This document shows, piece after piece, positions 48,130 to 61,300 of a stretch of DNA of 64,000 bases (position 1 is the stretch's first letter; each line of letters opens with the position of its first letter). The translations under genes and the position numbers were made by a program. Under the pieces are notes generated by a model, which ran no database searches, was not told the DNA's origin, and worked only from the letters and a program-made list of their open reading frames with translations. The stretch comes from Cynocephalus volans (lineage: Eukaryota > Chordata > Mammalia > Dermoptera > Cynocephalidae): the NCBI RefSeq assembly GCF_027409185.1, contig NC_084471.1, positions 6,726,535 through 6,790,534 of the forward strand, given 5' to 3'.

Positions 48130-48715
48130 TCCACAAGCAGCCAAAGGAGTTCCTTCATGTCCCAGCTCACTCAAACCTGCCACTGGTGTCCAATAGCTCT
48201 TAAATAAAATGCCCTGTGCACACCCCAGCCCGGAAGTGCAGACATACCTAACCCACCAGCTACACCTCCATCCTCGTGCCAAAACCTCCCCACCCTCTCA
48301 CCTTCCCGGTCACACTCACCACCTTTCTGTTCCCTGAAAGTGCCACAGGCCTCCTCCTTCAGCATCTTCACACGTACCCTTCCCTCTGCCCAGAAACCCC
48401 TGCCCTGGCTTTTCATGTGGCTGAATCCTCCAGATCAGCTTAAATGCCTCCTCCTCCAGGAAGCCTTCCCTAACTGCCTTATCTAAAGTAGGTTCTCCCT
48501 ACAAGTCTTTACCACGGCCCATGAAAGTTTCCTTCACAGCACTTAAACCTGTGACGACATTGTGGTTCAGCTGGTCCCATCAGCTGGTGTTTACTGCCTG
48601 CTCCCCCAACCAGACCAAAAGCACCATGAGGGCAGGGGCCTTCCTCTTGCTGACCGTTGTGCCAGTGCCTCACAGAGTGGCTGGCACAAAGTGAGCCCGA
48701 TGAATAAGTATTGAT
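48130..48715 (+). repeat. L2 3' end
   Basis: 'gaatcctccagatcagctta' then 'aatgcctcctcctccaggaa', 'gaccaaaagcaccatgaggg' and 'cagtgcctcacagagtggct' follow the L2 3' end in the plus orientation. Confidence 0.85.
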
Positions 48716-50040
48716 GGTGGTTATTGCCTAGGGGATCAGGAAGACTTTCCGGAGGACAAGGGAGCCATGACAGCTGAATAGGAGTTTGGCAGTCGAGAGA
48801 GTGAGAACCGTGCAGGTGAAGGGGGCAGCGTATGCAAGGCCTAGAGGAGTCCGAGAAGGGAGATCCCAGCACAGCAGATGGAGACACTTCAGACCCGAGC
48901 CATTCTCTCGAGCTTGTATCATCCCATCCAGGCTGACATTGTGAGTTTCCATAGCAACACGTGACCGCTCTGAGTGACCAGGAAGCTAACCACCCTTTCT
49001 CTGCTGACAAATAGGACAGAAAAGTGGCCAGATCAGGTGGGAGGCAGAGCAAAGTATACTTGAGAACAGGAGAGTGAGGTTGTTTATATGGAGTTATAAA
49101 AATGTTGTTGCTAATATTTACGGAGTAGCTGACGGTGAAACAAACATAATTTTAAGAGCTTTACTGGAACTGACCCTGTGAGGCAGGTGCAGTTATCATG
49201 CCCACATTACAGAGGAAGAAACTGAGGCAGTGATTCGGTCTCTGCCATTCATGGACCACCATGCGAGACTGGAGACCGTGATGAAACAGGCAGGCAAGCA
49301 GCCGCGCTCAGGACCTATTTTGCTGGGGCAGGGGTGGTGGGCTCAGCCTGGCTCCGGATCCAACAGTTCTGTGGCGGCTTCTGAGCCCTGCATCACAGCC
49401 GGGTAGGTGCATCAGTTAGAGTCCAAGCAGCAAAGAGATGGCACATTCAAATGCAGTAACCAAAGAATGTTTAATAAAGGGACCGTTGGGGCAAAGTTAA
49501 GGAACCCAGAAGAGATGGTGCTGCAGCCCAAGGCTGGCAACGTGAGGAGCCGTTACAACTCCAAAGCCTAAAGGGGCAAAGGAGGGAGCAGATACCAGAG
49601 CCCAGAAAGGGAATTCCTAAAGCTCTAAGAGGGCCTCTGGATAGGAGTTGTGGCCTCTCATGGTGACCCAGCAGAGGGGCACAGCCAGAGGAGTAAATAC
49701 CTGGGTCTCCCTCATCCCCACACTCCTCCCTTCCACCAGGGCCTCCCAGCAGCCAAACCCTGCTGGAAGCCAGAGGTAAGAAAGTCCACGGACGCAGCCC
49801 ATACAGGCCAAGATGGAAACCAGTAGACAGTGGGTCTCAAGATGTGGGCGGAAAATACTCGGCCCAGAAATTATGATTATGGAGCCAGAGTCCTTCAGCA
49901 GCTTCCTGGTCGAGGAGGTGCCCTTCACGGGCCTGCTCTGCAGTGTCACCCCCCGAATCCTTGCTGGAGGGGCTGCCTCCATCCCACTCCGCCAGCCTTC
50001 CAATAGCTTGGTGATCATGTAATTTCTGTATTAGATTCCT
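48716..50040. other. inter-gene or 5'-UTR intronic sequence, no gene
   Basis: A minus-strand MIR-like piece sits at about 49110-49240 ('cccacattacagaggaagaa'). The remainder is unassigned, with LTR-like texture after 49390. No exon signal is seen. Confidence 0.45.
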
Positions 50041-53000
50041 TTCTACTCCAAACAACTAAAGCAGTTCCAGTGATCTGCAACTGAATCCCAATGAATATAG
50101 GATTTGTTCCAAGAAACTATCACAAGCAACATACCCTCCAGGATGGGAATCTGGGATTGGTTACTAGCTCGGGTTGATTTAAAGGCAGTGAGGACCTAGT
50201 GACTGTTAGAGAATTGAGTTCTAGTGGATCGTGGCACATGGCAGCAAAGTGACCCGCAGTCACTCAGAACCAAGTACCTGTTAAATCTCCGGCTGGGGCA
50301 GACTGAGATGTGGCTTGTGGGTATGATAAGCAGATGGGACTGTGGGATGACCTTGCTCTTTGTCATCACGCCAAAGAGTTTAAAACAAGAAAAGAACAGT
50401 CCCAGGACTTTAAATTCTCCATTCAAGGTATGTCCAGAGTAGCAGGGAGTTCTATGATCACCCTCAAAGAATCTCTTCTCTCTTGGAGCTGCAGGGCTGA
50501 TGTGGCTGAAAATCAGATACAGAATCTAATCCTGTGTGGTGTGGAATTACAACACAGACTAAGTCCCCAGCCTCACCAAGCCTCCTCTGTGATAGGAGAA
50601 GAGAGGGACTCCAAGAATTGGAATAGTAACATGCAGATAAGTCCAAGCACCCCAAACTCCGGTAAGAATCTTTGCAGCCAAAGCAGCCCTACCTCCAGTC
50701 TAAGGGGAAAGGCCCTCCCCTGCTAAAAAATGCTTTAATGACTGCCTCTGGAGTGTCTCCCTTGCAAGGGGATGCCAATTCTCCCCGCTCCCCTCCCTAT
50801 CACCCCCCGTAGCCTCCAGACATATGGCTGCACTCAGTTCCAGTCTGTCCCAGGGAGACGAGCATAAAGTCTGAGAGGACATGGCTGATATATACACATA
50901 TATATTCTTTAAATTGCAAAAGTTTGCTAATTTATGTCAGTCAAAATAAAAGGGAAACATGCAGGAATGGGTTACATGAGTGGCGAGTCAGGGAAGAAGA
51001 CACACACTTTAGACTGAGCTGCATTTACTGATAGATTTGCTTTACTAGAGAGTCTGAACTCGGGGCATCAGCAAGAACAGTTGGGAGTGGTTCTAAATGG
51101 CTTGCTAGGTTGTTTTACTGAAAGTGGACTCAGCAGTGGCTACACTGAATGGAATTGGGGCAACAGCAATACCTGGGTATAATGTATTTCTCATATGTGA
51201 CCATCCCCTGCCAGGAGGACTCAGAGGACACTGGGTATACACTGAATAGCACTGCAGCAGCTGTCCTCTGTAGCCCATGACTGATGTCAGGAGATGTTGT
51301 CATGGAAATGGGCTCCCCGATTTCAATGGGATTGAGGTCATTGCAAAAGGGCAGAAGCCAAGGGGCAGCATTTATTCACCTACGGCAAGGTGCGTGTATC
51401 AACTAGTTTTTGCTGCATAACGAACCACCCCAAAACTTTGTAGCTGAAAACTACCACTATTCCACTTAGCACATGATTCTGAGTCAGCTGGTCTGGGACA
51501 GCTTAGGTAATCTCTGCTGGCTCTCTTGAACATCTGTGGTCAGCTGGCAGCTGGTTATCTAGAACAGCCTCACTCCCATGTCTGGTGGTTGGCAGGCTAT
51601 TGACCAGGAGCTGGCTGGCTGTTGGCTGCATGGCCTCTCATCTTCCAACAGGCTAGCTCCAGCTCTAGTCTCATCACAAAAAGGATCTTCCATACACAAG
51701 CACTTCCAAGATCTCTGCTAGTGTCACTTTTGATATTGCCCCTTGGTCAAGGCAAGTCGCATGGACAATCCAAGATTCAGTGCCTAAGGGAACGGGTAGA
51801 GGGAAGGGAAATATTGCAGCCATTTTTTCAAGCAGCATGCCACATGGGCATGGCAAGAATAACAGGAAGCAGGGCCAGAGCAATGCACAGAATGTTCTAG
51901 ACATGGGGCTACTGGGTTGTGGAGAACTGGTCCTGGAGTCCCTTGGATTGAAACAAATGGGCAGCCCACTAAGGACCTACTCAATAAAAGCTGGAAGAAA
52001 TCTAGGCCAGCTCAACAGAGGCCTGAATTGAGTCACTGTGACAGAGGGTCACAGCACCAAATCCAGTTCCAGACCTGAGTCAGTTCATGGACCTCCCCAA
52101 CAGACAGAGTCCCCATATTGCTTGCTCAGCTGGGGAGTGAAGACACTTGTAGGAAAGGCCAAGTAGGTGTGTCTCGAGCCCCTGTTCCTACAGCAACAGT
52201 AAGAGCAAAAGCAAAACCTCACTGACAGATGCAAGGGGGCCCCTTTTGCCTGTGCAGAAGACAGAGGGAATCTAGAAATTTTAATCAGTGGGATTCTGGG
52301 TGCAGCAGCTGCTCCAAATGTGGTCTCTTTACTAGAGCAAATCAATAGAGCCCTTGGTTCCTTGTAAGCAGCTCTCAAACTAGCAAATGCATTTTTCTCT
52401 CTCAAACTAAGCAGAGAAGACAAGAAATATTCACCTGGCAGGGAGAACAGTACACTATCCTGCCTCAAGGCTACATAAATTCTCTGGCACTACGATCATT
52501 TAGTCGATCATTTAGTCTAGAAAGACTAGATCACCATCCCACAGGGCACTAGGCTAGTCACTCCACTGATGCTGTCAAGCCAATAGCACCCAGTAAGCAA
52601 GAAGTAGCAGGTGCACTAAGGCAGAGCTTCCCACAGTGTGTCACTGATGTGTTGTAGGGATCAATATGTTGCTCCCTCTGGCCCTGGGGATGGTCAGAGC
52701 TCCCAGGCTGGTCATCATTAGCCATGAGCTAATCTGTCCATCCACTGTGCCGTGCAAATTCTACCACTTTCTCTATGTTCCATGACATGATTAGCAGTGA
52801 GAAGCAGCGTTCTAGATGCCTTGTGGGGACACACGCATGCCAATTCAGGGCCCAGCTGCCTAGTGAGCTTTGGGGGATCTACCTGTCCAGCAACACAGGG
52901 ATAACCCCTCCCAAATGAAATTTAAGTGACTGCACCTTGCATCCTCCTAAGAAAGAGGCACAGTGTCAATGGCCTGGGCTCTTCAGGTTTCAAAGGCAGT

Positions 53001-54130
53001 GTATCCCTCATTTAGGTTTGCTCCAACCTATTTACCAAGTAACCTGCAAGGCTGCCAGCTGTAAGAGGGGCCCAGAGCAAGAGAAGTCCTGCAGCTGGCC
53101 CTGGAAGCAGTGCCGACACTCAGCCCCCTGGCTCTGGCAGCCCAGCAGGTCCACGGGGCTCAGCTGTGCGAGGCGGGCTAGGATGCTGAAAGGCACTTAC
53201 AGGAGAACCACGGTCCAGGCCCTAGGGTGCTAGGGCAAAGCCGTGTCCTTTGCCATCACAATTCTTCTCCTTTTGAGAAATAGCTCCCCAGCTTGCTTTT
53301 GGATTCTGCTACAGGCTAAATCCCTGACCATGGGGCCCCAGTGACCATGGACCTGGAATTGTCCATCAGATACTGGGTGTCCTTTGATCTACCAATCTAT
53401 AAAAACCAAGTGTGTCACGGCACTCCATTGTCAACAGGAAGTAATATATGTGGGGTCAGGCTCATGCAGACCCTAATGACAGAGGCAAACTGCACGAGCA
53501 GGCGGCTGGTACCACCACCTCTCCCTCAACCCCTACCTGTGGCCTCCTGGGGAGATTTCCAATAACCATTGACTAAAGAAGAAAATTAATTAGCTTGATT
53601 TACACATGGCCCTCCATGCTCTGCTGGCCAGAGCCAGAAGTGGCCGCTGCAGGGTTACAGCTTTATTCAGGCTCAGCCCCAGGACAGGGAAAGTTTCCTT
53701 GGGCTTTGCCAGTTAAGAGGTCTTAGTACCCAAGAGAGGAATACTCCTACCAGAGAACACACAGTGGCCACCTGGGCATGATGGCCTGCCAATGCCCGGG
53801 ACCACTGGGGGAAAAATTACCGTGTTGGATGGGGACATTAAGCCTGATTTTCAAAGGCAAGAGGGGCTGTTGCAGCACCACAGGGGATAGAGAAGCATAT
53901 TTGGAACCCAGAGGGCCCTGGGTGCCTCCTAGAACTCTCATGTCACATGGTAAAAAGTAATGGAAGACCACAGGCAGCCACAGTCACAGGATGGGCAAGT
54001 GCTAGCCCTCAGAAAGGAAGGGAGGTTCCCCCACAAGGTAACAAACAGGGACCAGTTGAGGTTCTGGAGGCGGGGTCAGGGGGAAGGAAATGTGTAGTGA
54101 AAAGAAGAGGAAGAAAGTTATAATTGCAGG
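50041..54130 (+). mobile_element. class III (ERVL-type) endogenous retrovirus relic
   Basis: About 52930-53600 is recognisable as the region of an ERVL pol gene downstream of the reverse-transcriptase core, by nucleotide landmarks such as 'accaagtaacctgcaaggct' and 'gtcctttgatctaccaatct'. It carries stops and frameshifts throughout. Flanking sequence to about 50041 and 54130 has the same texture but is assigned by continuity only. A separate repeat (51395-51910) interrupts it. No open retroviral gene remains. Confidence 0.65.
51395..51910 (+). repeat. interspersed repeat, same family as 4360-4740
   Basis: 'tttttgctgcataacgaacc' then 'accccaaaactttgtagctg', followed by a 'cagctggtctgggacagctt' body. 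It interrupts the ERVL relic. Confidence 0.55.
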
Positions 54131-54189
54131 CACATGACCCATTGCAGAAACAAGGACTTAATTATGACTCATATTTTCTTCCTTGCCAT

Positions 54190-54260
54190 GTTACATACAC
54201 ATACACATACACATGCATATACATGCATGCACATGCACACTCACACATACATGTGTGTAT
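54190..54260 (+). repeat. (ACAT/ACAC)n simple repeat
   Basis: 'acatacacatacacatacac' and 'atgcatatacatgcatgcac' alternating purine-pyrimidine tract. Confidence 0.9.
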
Positions 54261-54514
54261 CTCTTGGGTTAATATGTTTCTGGCAATGCTTCTTGGTTTG
54301 TAATACCCAAACCTACAGAATGCATATGTCTCTCAAGACAATGCTTTTTGTTCAAAGTTTGTATAGAAAACACTTAAATTACATTTCCAATCCCAAAATC
54401 TCGATACAAGGTTTTTTTAAAAAACGTGAAATGTACTACATTTGCTTTCTCTTTCACTCTTTTCCATTTAAAATAATTTGCATTTTAAAATAATTTGAGC
54501 CATTTAAAAATAAT

Positions 54515-54940
54515 TTGCAGGGATAAGTAAACAAAATATGGTGTATACATACAATAGAATACTATTCAGTCTTAAAACAGAAGGAAATTCTGACCCATAT
54601 AACAACATGGATGAACCTTGAGGACATTATGCTAAGTGAAATAAACCCACCACAAAAAGACAAATTCTGTGTGATTCCACTTATACTGAGGTACCTAGAG
54701 TAATCAAATTCATGGAGACAGAAAATGGAATGGTGGTTGCCAGGGGCAGTCGAGAGAGAAGGGGAGTTAGTGTTTAATAGATATAGAGTCTCTGTTTTGC
54801 AGGATGAAAAGTGTCCTGGAGATTGGTTGCACAAAATGTGAATGTCTCTAACACGACTGAACTGTACACTCAAAAATGGTTAAGGTGGTAAATTTTATGT
54901 TACATGTATTTTACCGCAATTAAAATTTTTAATTGAAAAA
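54515..54940 (+). repeat. L1 3' end
   Basis: 'aatagaatactattcagtct', 'ttgaggacattatgctaagt', 'tggttgccaggggcagtcga' and 'gtattttaccgcaatt' are a standard L1 ORF2/3'-end sequence. Confidence 0.9.
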
Positions 54941-55109
54941 AATATAAAGAAATTGCATGAAGCGTTATCACTTCATCTCTAAATACTTCAGAATATATCT
55001 AATTAAAAACAAGGACATTCTCCTACCTAACACAGTACTGTTATGATACCCAAGAAAACTGGCATTGATATAATATTTTTAATATTTCATCCATATTCAA
55101 ATTTCCCCA

Positions 55110-55760
55110 AGTGTTCAAAAAATGTTTTTTATACCTGTATTTTTTTTTACTCCAAGATCTAATCAGGGATCACACACTACATGTGATTGCACTTGGTTAT
55201 GTCTCTTCAGAGCCCTTTAATCCAGAACAGTCTTCCATAACATTAACCTTTTTAAAGCATTCAGGTCAGTTGTCCTGTAAAATCCATCATTTCTGTCAAT
55301 TTCTTGGCCTGCTCCTATTGACTGATTTCTCTCCTGGTTATGGGGCACAATTTTCTGCTTCTTTGTATGTCTAGAAATTTTTTGTTAAATGCTAGCCATT
55401 GTATTTTTATGTTGCTGGGTGCTGAATTTTGTTGCATCCTTTGGAGTGCTGGAATTTTTCTGGCAGGCAGTTAATTGTGGATTACTTTGATACTTTTTGA
55501 TGTTTTAAGTTTGACCTCCTCAAACTCTGATCTGTCACCTAAATTCAATGAGACCACCTGGCTCTGTCTGGGTTCCCCTTCCCTACCCCACAGTCCAGGA
55601 ATTATATCCAGGCAGAAAGCATAGGCAATGGGAGGGCTCACCTCACCTGCCTCCCTCTTCTTAGGTATCACAGACCTGACCTCCCTCCTGCCTAATGTCT
55701 GAAATAGCTGCCTCCTATATTTTGCTGTGTTTTCTAGTTATTTCTAGTGAAAAGGTAACT
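55110..55760 (-). repeat. L1-like relic, minus strand
   Basis: 'gactgatttctctcctggtt' then 'atggggcaca' and 'aaatgctagccattgtattt' resemble old L1M-associated sequence. The assignment is tentative. Confidence 0.5.
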
Positions 55761-55849
55761 TCAAAAATCAAAATTCTTTTCTCATAAATATTTATTGATT
55801 ACAAAGAAGAGTTAGATTTTCAGTGTACAAACCATATAAACACTATCTT

Positions 55850-56605
55850 AACCAAGTCATCAAAATTAACGTGAGAAGTAGGGCAAATCAACATGTATCT
55901 CCTGCTAATGATGGGCTAAGAAGAAGAACACATCACTTCTGCCAAAAATGTATACCTGAATCTAATCTGAAAATATGCATAACCTGAGAAAAATGCTGGA
56001 ACAGTCCAAGCTGAGGGACATTCTGGAGAATAACTAGCTTGTATTCTTCAAAAAGCCAATGTTATGAACGTAAGGACAGCCTGAAGAGCCATTCCAGACT
56101 AAAGGAGACTGCAGAGACACAAAGTCTGACTGCAACACATGCCCTGCATTTTCTTTTGGTATAAAGGACGTTATTGAGACAATTGGCAAAATCTAATTAA
56201 GGTCTGTAGATTAGCTAATGCTATTGTGTCAGTGTTATTTCCTGATAATGACACTTGTACTGAGAATATATAGGAGAATGTCTTTGCTCTAATGAAACAT
56301 ACGCCTATGTGTTGTTCATAAGTGAGGGGGCCATAATGCATGCAACTTACTGTCAAAGATTCAGGAAAGATACATGCACACACGTATAACATGTGTATAA
56401 AGACACATATTTATTATTATATACACATACTGAGAGAGAGGAAGAGAGAGACAAATACAAATAGAGAGAGGAAGATACAAAGTAAACAGGGTAAAGCAAA
56501 TGTGGTAAATAGTTAGTATGTATGGGTATCTGGGTAAACATAGGAACTCTGCACTCTTCCTGCAACTTTTCTGAGTTTGAAATTACATAAAAATAAAATG
56601 TTAAA
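55850..56605 (+). repeat. L1M 3' UTR and end
   Basis: 'aaaggagactgcagagacac', 'ataaaggacgttattgagac', 'aaggtctgtagattagctaa', a (GA)n tract and 'ctgcaacttttctgagtttg' are typical of L1M (MA-group) 3' ends, finishing in 'aaaataaaatg'. Confidence 0.85.
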
Positions 56606-58170
56606 AGAAAAAAAGCCTCCACTCTCACCCCTGTTTAGTATCACTATAAATGATGATTCTTTTAAAACTTCAGTGTGTTACCCTCCACTATTCCCTCTGA
56701 TGCTCAAAATATCCAAATTACAGACACTCTTAGGTCCTATGTCCTTTTGACAATTCCCTGTCATTCTTTGGGGACTTTCCTGCTTTCTGGCACGATACTT
56801 CAAGCTCATCTTACCAATGCATTTTCAAAAATCGATGTGGGGAAACATCTAGAGCTACATCCCAGATACATCTGGTAGAACCTCAGGATCCCGGGTGGAC
56901 GTTTTGAAAAGCACACCGAGTGTCAACAGAGGGGATGTGCACTTCTGTGTGATGGTGCCCCTTAAAGGGGCTGCAACAACTGTTGTGCTTTATGTGGCCT
57001 GTCCCAGCTGCCAGGACTAGCCTCATGGCCCCCTAAATCCAGGGGTGGGGAATGGATGCATATGAGGCCTCAGCACCTGTGCGTCAGAAGCCCCCCGCCC
57101 ACCTCTTACTTTGCTCCCAGACTTGCCCTGTCTGCATCCCCTGGTGGCCTCACTGCAGTGCTGTCCACCTCTCCTTGCCCTCTAGCCCTTTGTCCCCTGC
57201 TGCATCCCTGGTACCCGGCATGGCACCCAGCACACAGTAGGTCCTCAATAAATACCCACTAAATGAATGTTGAGTTTCCTGGGTTGGGGTCATGGGATTC
57301 CCCCCATCCCTGCCCCAGGGTAAAGCCTAATACTGATAGTGATGATGATAATTTCTTAAATTGAATTAAAGCCCCAAAGAGTGGGTTTCCACTTAAAACA
57401 AACCTGACTAAATCCGATCTTCCCAACCATAAGACGCTGTCCTTGCAGAAAGAACAGCGAGTTCCCGTCCCTGCTGAGCTGGTTCCTGCCTGGGAAGGGT
57501 TGCATGAGCTGACCTCAGAAAGTCCCTTCCTTCCTTCAATTCTAAGATTCGGCACATTCTGCCAGAGCTGAGGGCAAGTGGCCGCATAATGTCACAGTTC
57601 CCCAGAGACTGGCCGCAAGAAAAGGAGGAGACCCTGACCCAAGCAGACAGCCCCTCCCCCTCTAGTGGAAAGCCCCCGGGGAGGTGACAGAGGGCTTTTC
57701 TGAGGGCATGCTACTCACACCAGGGGTGTCAACCTGAAAGAATGGAACAAAAATGACTTTCATTAGAGCACGTCTGGAACAGCCCCCTACGCCTCATCCG
57801 AAGCCCCCCTCCGTGTGGCTCCCACATCGTCTTCTCCAGGTCTTCACTGTCCCTCCTCAGGCAGGCTCAGCCAGTCCCCTGCCCTTCCCTGGACTCCCTC
57901 CTACATTATAGGTCATGCTGGGAGTTATCTACGGACTCAAGGGCAGAGGTCAGGCCAGTCACTGGCTGCTGTCCCCAGGCTCAGACAAACCAGACCCTTG
58001 GTAAGCACCCACCAAACAGGACCAATTAGACGATCCCCAGAAGGCTACGCACCATTGCTGGCCTCAAAGAATGGACACTCGAGGGGACGATCCTCACCAG
58101 TACTAGCAGACGAACCCCATCCAATGAAAGCACAGGTTGAGACAGGCTGACTCAAGGCACTGCCACTGAC
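56606..58170. other. inter-parvin interval, repeat-poor, possible PARVG 5' region
   Basis: Apart from a short L2/MIR-like end at about 57180-57268, this stretch has few repeats. By analogy with the short PARVB-PARVG gap in human it could hold the PARVG promoter. A donor-like sequence GTGAGT occurs on the minus strand at 57718-57713, preceded by an acceptor-like CTTTCAG. Confidence 0.35.
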
Positions 58171-58171
58171 A

Positions 58172-58390
58172 GCAGGGCTTCCCAGCCTCGGCACCACGGA
58201 CATTTGGGGACAATGACTGGGGGGGGGGGTTGGGAGCCTGTCCTGTGTACACAGGACGTTGAGCACAACCCAGGCCCCCAGCCGCTACATGCCATTAACA
58301 CCCCCCACCACAACCTGCCCGTGAGTTGTGACAACCCAAACCATCTCCAGACACTGCCAACTATCCCCAGAGGGGCAGAATCACCCTCGT
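58172..58390 (-). mobile_element. MER5A-type hAT-Charlie DNA transposon remnant
   Basis: 'gggcttcccagcctcggcac', 'cggacatttggggacaatga', 'tgtacacaggacgttgagca' and 'atctccagacactgcca' match the MER5A element. A poly-G run interrupts it near 58220. Confidence 0.85.
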
Positions 58391-61300
58391 GGACGACGGC
58401 TGATTTGGAGGGAGGGAGTGTTGGATTCGTCCCTCACAACTCTGAGCTGTGAAGTTCAGGTTATTTGACTCACCAGCAGTGACACAGCAACCAAACTCAA
58501 TTTGAACCCAAATGTTTCTTCAAAGCCCAAGTTCTTCCCAACCAATGTTTGCAATTTTAGTTGTTTTTGTTTGGAATAGCATTGTCACCTTGTTCTTCAG
58601 GCTGGCCATCCTGGAATTGTCACCATTTTAATGTCATCTTGTAGAGACAAGTTCGATGCACCTGAAGTGTCCCAAGACTTCTGCCCAGGAGGGTCTACAG
58701 CAGGGCCAGCGTAGAGCACAAAGGCTAGGCAACTGTCTGGGGTCACACAGGGGTCCCTCACCCTGAAGAGTCAAGAGCGGCCACTTCCTGGTCAGCAGGC
58801 AAGGCTTCATGACCTCACATCCCCTCCGAAGAGTGGGGTGGACGCATCTCCCTGCAGCGCCCCTGGCCCACTGGCTTCGTCCCTGTCTTGGTGTGGAACC
58901 AGGAGAATGGACAGACTGGCCTCACCTGTGCTTTATTATTATGACTCCTCTGTACCTGTGGCTCCCACCTATGCACCTCCAGCCTCAGCCAAAGCCCCCG
59001 CCCGCCACAGAGGGCTGTGGCTGGAAGCTCCTGGCAACCCCAGCACCTAGCACTGGGCTGACACAACACATGACCACTAAATGCATGAAAGAAAAAAACA
59101 GCAGCCAAACAAAGAGGAAGCCCCGTGCTTGGGAACCCTTTATTGGAATAAATAACAGCACGCTGTGACTCACCGTGCCCCTGACACACGTCTCTGCCTG
59201 GAAGCGATCTGATTGCGCTGCCGTGAGCTCACGAAAAACAATGGCTTCCTGCTGCTGCCGATCAGGCGGGCCCGACCCACAGCATGGCCAGGGTTTTAGT
59301 GGCTTTTATTTAATATCCAGAGATCCAAAGTCAACATTGTTTAAACAATTAAAAAGACAATAAAATACTGGCACACAAAGCAGGGGGGTGGGGGGAAGGA
59401 TTCAGTTACTGTAAAATAAAATTGCTGTTTGTCACATCTAATTAGGACATCAGGCCAGGCCCTGGGCTCAGCGCCTACACAGCACCCTGCAGTGGTCGAA
59501 AGGGAACCACAGCTGCACGCAGGCTCCCAGGGCCACGGGCAGGCTCGAAGGCCGGGCACACTGCGGAGGGTGAAAGGTGAGTATTTCACAGCTCCTGCCC
59601 AGCGTCCACTTGGGCCTGTAAGACCTGAGACTTCCCTGTGCCCCCATGGATGGACAGAAATGATCTTGCTGTCACTTAGCTCTTATGCACCAGGGTCCCT
59701 CTTCGGAGGAAAACAAGTCACTGGAAAGGTAGAGCCAGAAGAGGAGGAAGGGTTCCAGAAATTTCCTGAACTGAGAACTGAGAGAACCATTTGTATGACA
59801 AAAAGGCCCCACTAAGCGTCAAAGGCAAGTGGTTTCTGATGCCCAAGCCCAGAGGAACAATGCAAGGAGAGGAGCAAAGCCACAGCAGAGGTGACCCCGA
59901 ATCCTGCTTGGGAGCTGGCCAGTGCCATCCAGGACACGCTGTGGGTTCTGACGGCAACTGGATGGTGAAGGGAGAAGGGGCCGAGGGTGCCCTTCACAGG
60001 TGTGCTGCAGGTGCACCTCCCCCTGCAAACTGACTGGAAAAGAAGGAACTGGGATAAAAGATGACACTTTTTGCTGGAATCACAGCCTTAAATGGTCACT
60101 GTTGTGAAGCAAAAGTGCCCAGTCATGGTTTCCCCACATACCTTCTTATCCCCCGTACTGTCCTGCTTGAAAGACAGAAGACAGTGAAGTGGGCATGGGC
60201 TTGCCAGGCGGGGGCCCCCGGGGCCGCCCCGGGAAGCCAAAGCCCGTCCTAGAGAAACCATCTCCTCCCCTTCACTGGCATGGATTGGGCCGGAGCTGCC
60301 CACTTGGGCTGAAAATCCACAGCTGTGTTCTTTCCAGGTCCTGATCTCGCCTCCTCCATCTCCCTCCGTCCCCCTCGGCCCGCACAGAGGAGCATCGCCC
60401 TCACCAAGCCCACCTGAGCACGAGTCAGGGTGGATCCGACTGCACCGGCTCCAGGTGGCTGTGATCCTGTGCGTGTAATGAAAGCGGCACAGAACGTTCC
60501 AGCCCCGGGTATTTTGTCATTGTGGCTCTTTAATGTCACTGCATCCCGCAGGAGATGCTGTAATGCCGTTTTAATTATTTCTTTCCCCTGCTGGGAAACC
60601 ACTTCCATCAAAACGGCTATTCTGAACCCATCCCCAGCCTAGCAACAGCCGGAACTAAGGGAGAATATTAAACTATTTCCTAAAACTTTAGTGTTGGCTT
60701 TCAATTTAGCATGAACGATGTATTCAACAGCTCTGATCTACAGCAGGAGGCGGAAGTCTAAGAGATCAGACGCAAGTGCTGCGAGAACTCCAGGAAGGAG
60801 GTCACTTTGCAGGAGGTGCCCTGGGGGTCAGCAGGTGGAAGCCTGAGCAGGAACTGGGGAAGGAGACTGGGGGGAGATGCCAGAGTGCAGGACCCACTGA
60901 GACCAGCAGCCAGCCCAGAAAATGTAGCCGATGGGATCCCCATTTCTCTCCAGAGCCAAATGAGTGGTCAGCATTTCATTTTACAAGATGCCCCGAAGAG
61001 AGATTTCATCAGGCTCTGGAAAGAGCGAGATGAACACTTCATATCCCCCATTACGGGCTCAACTGTGTTCCCAAATCCATATGCTGAAGCCCTAACTCCC
61101 AGTACCTCAGCATGTGCCTGTGCTTGGAGATAGGACCTTTTAAGAGGTAATTAAGGTAAATGAGGTCACATGGGTGGGCCCTAATCCAATATGACTGACA
61201 TCCTTATCAGAAGAGAACATTAAGACACAGGCACAGAGGAAAGACCAGGGGAGGACACAGGGAGAAGACGGCATCTGCAAGCCAGTGAGAGAGGCCTCGG

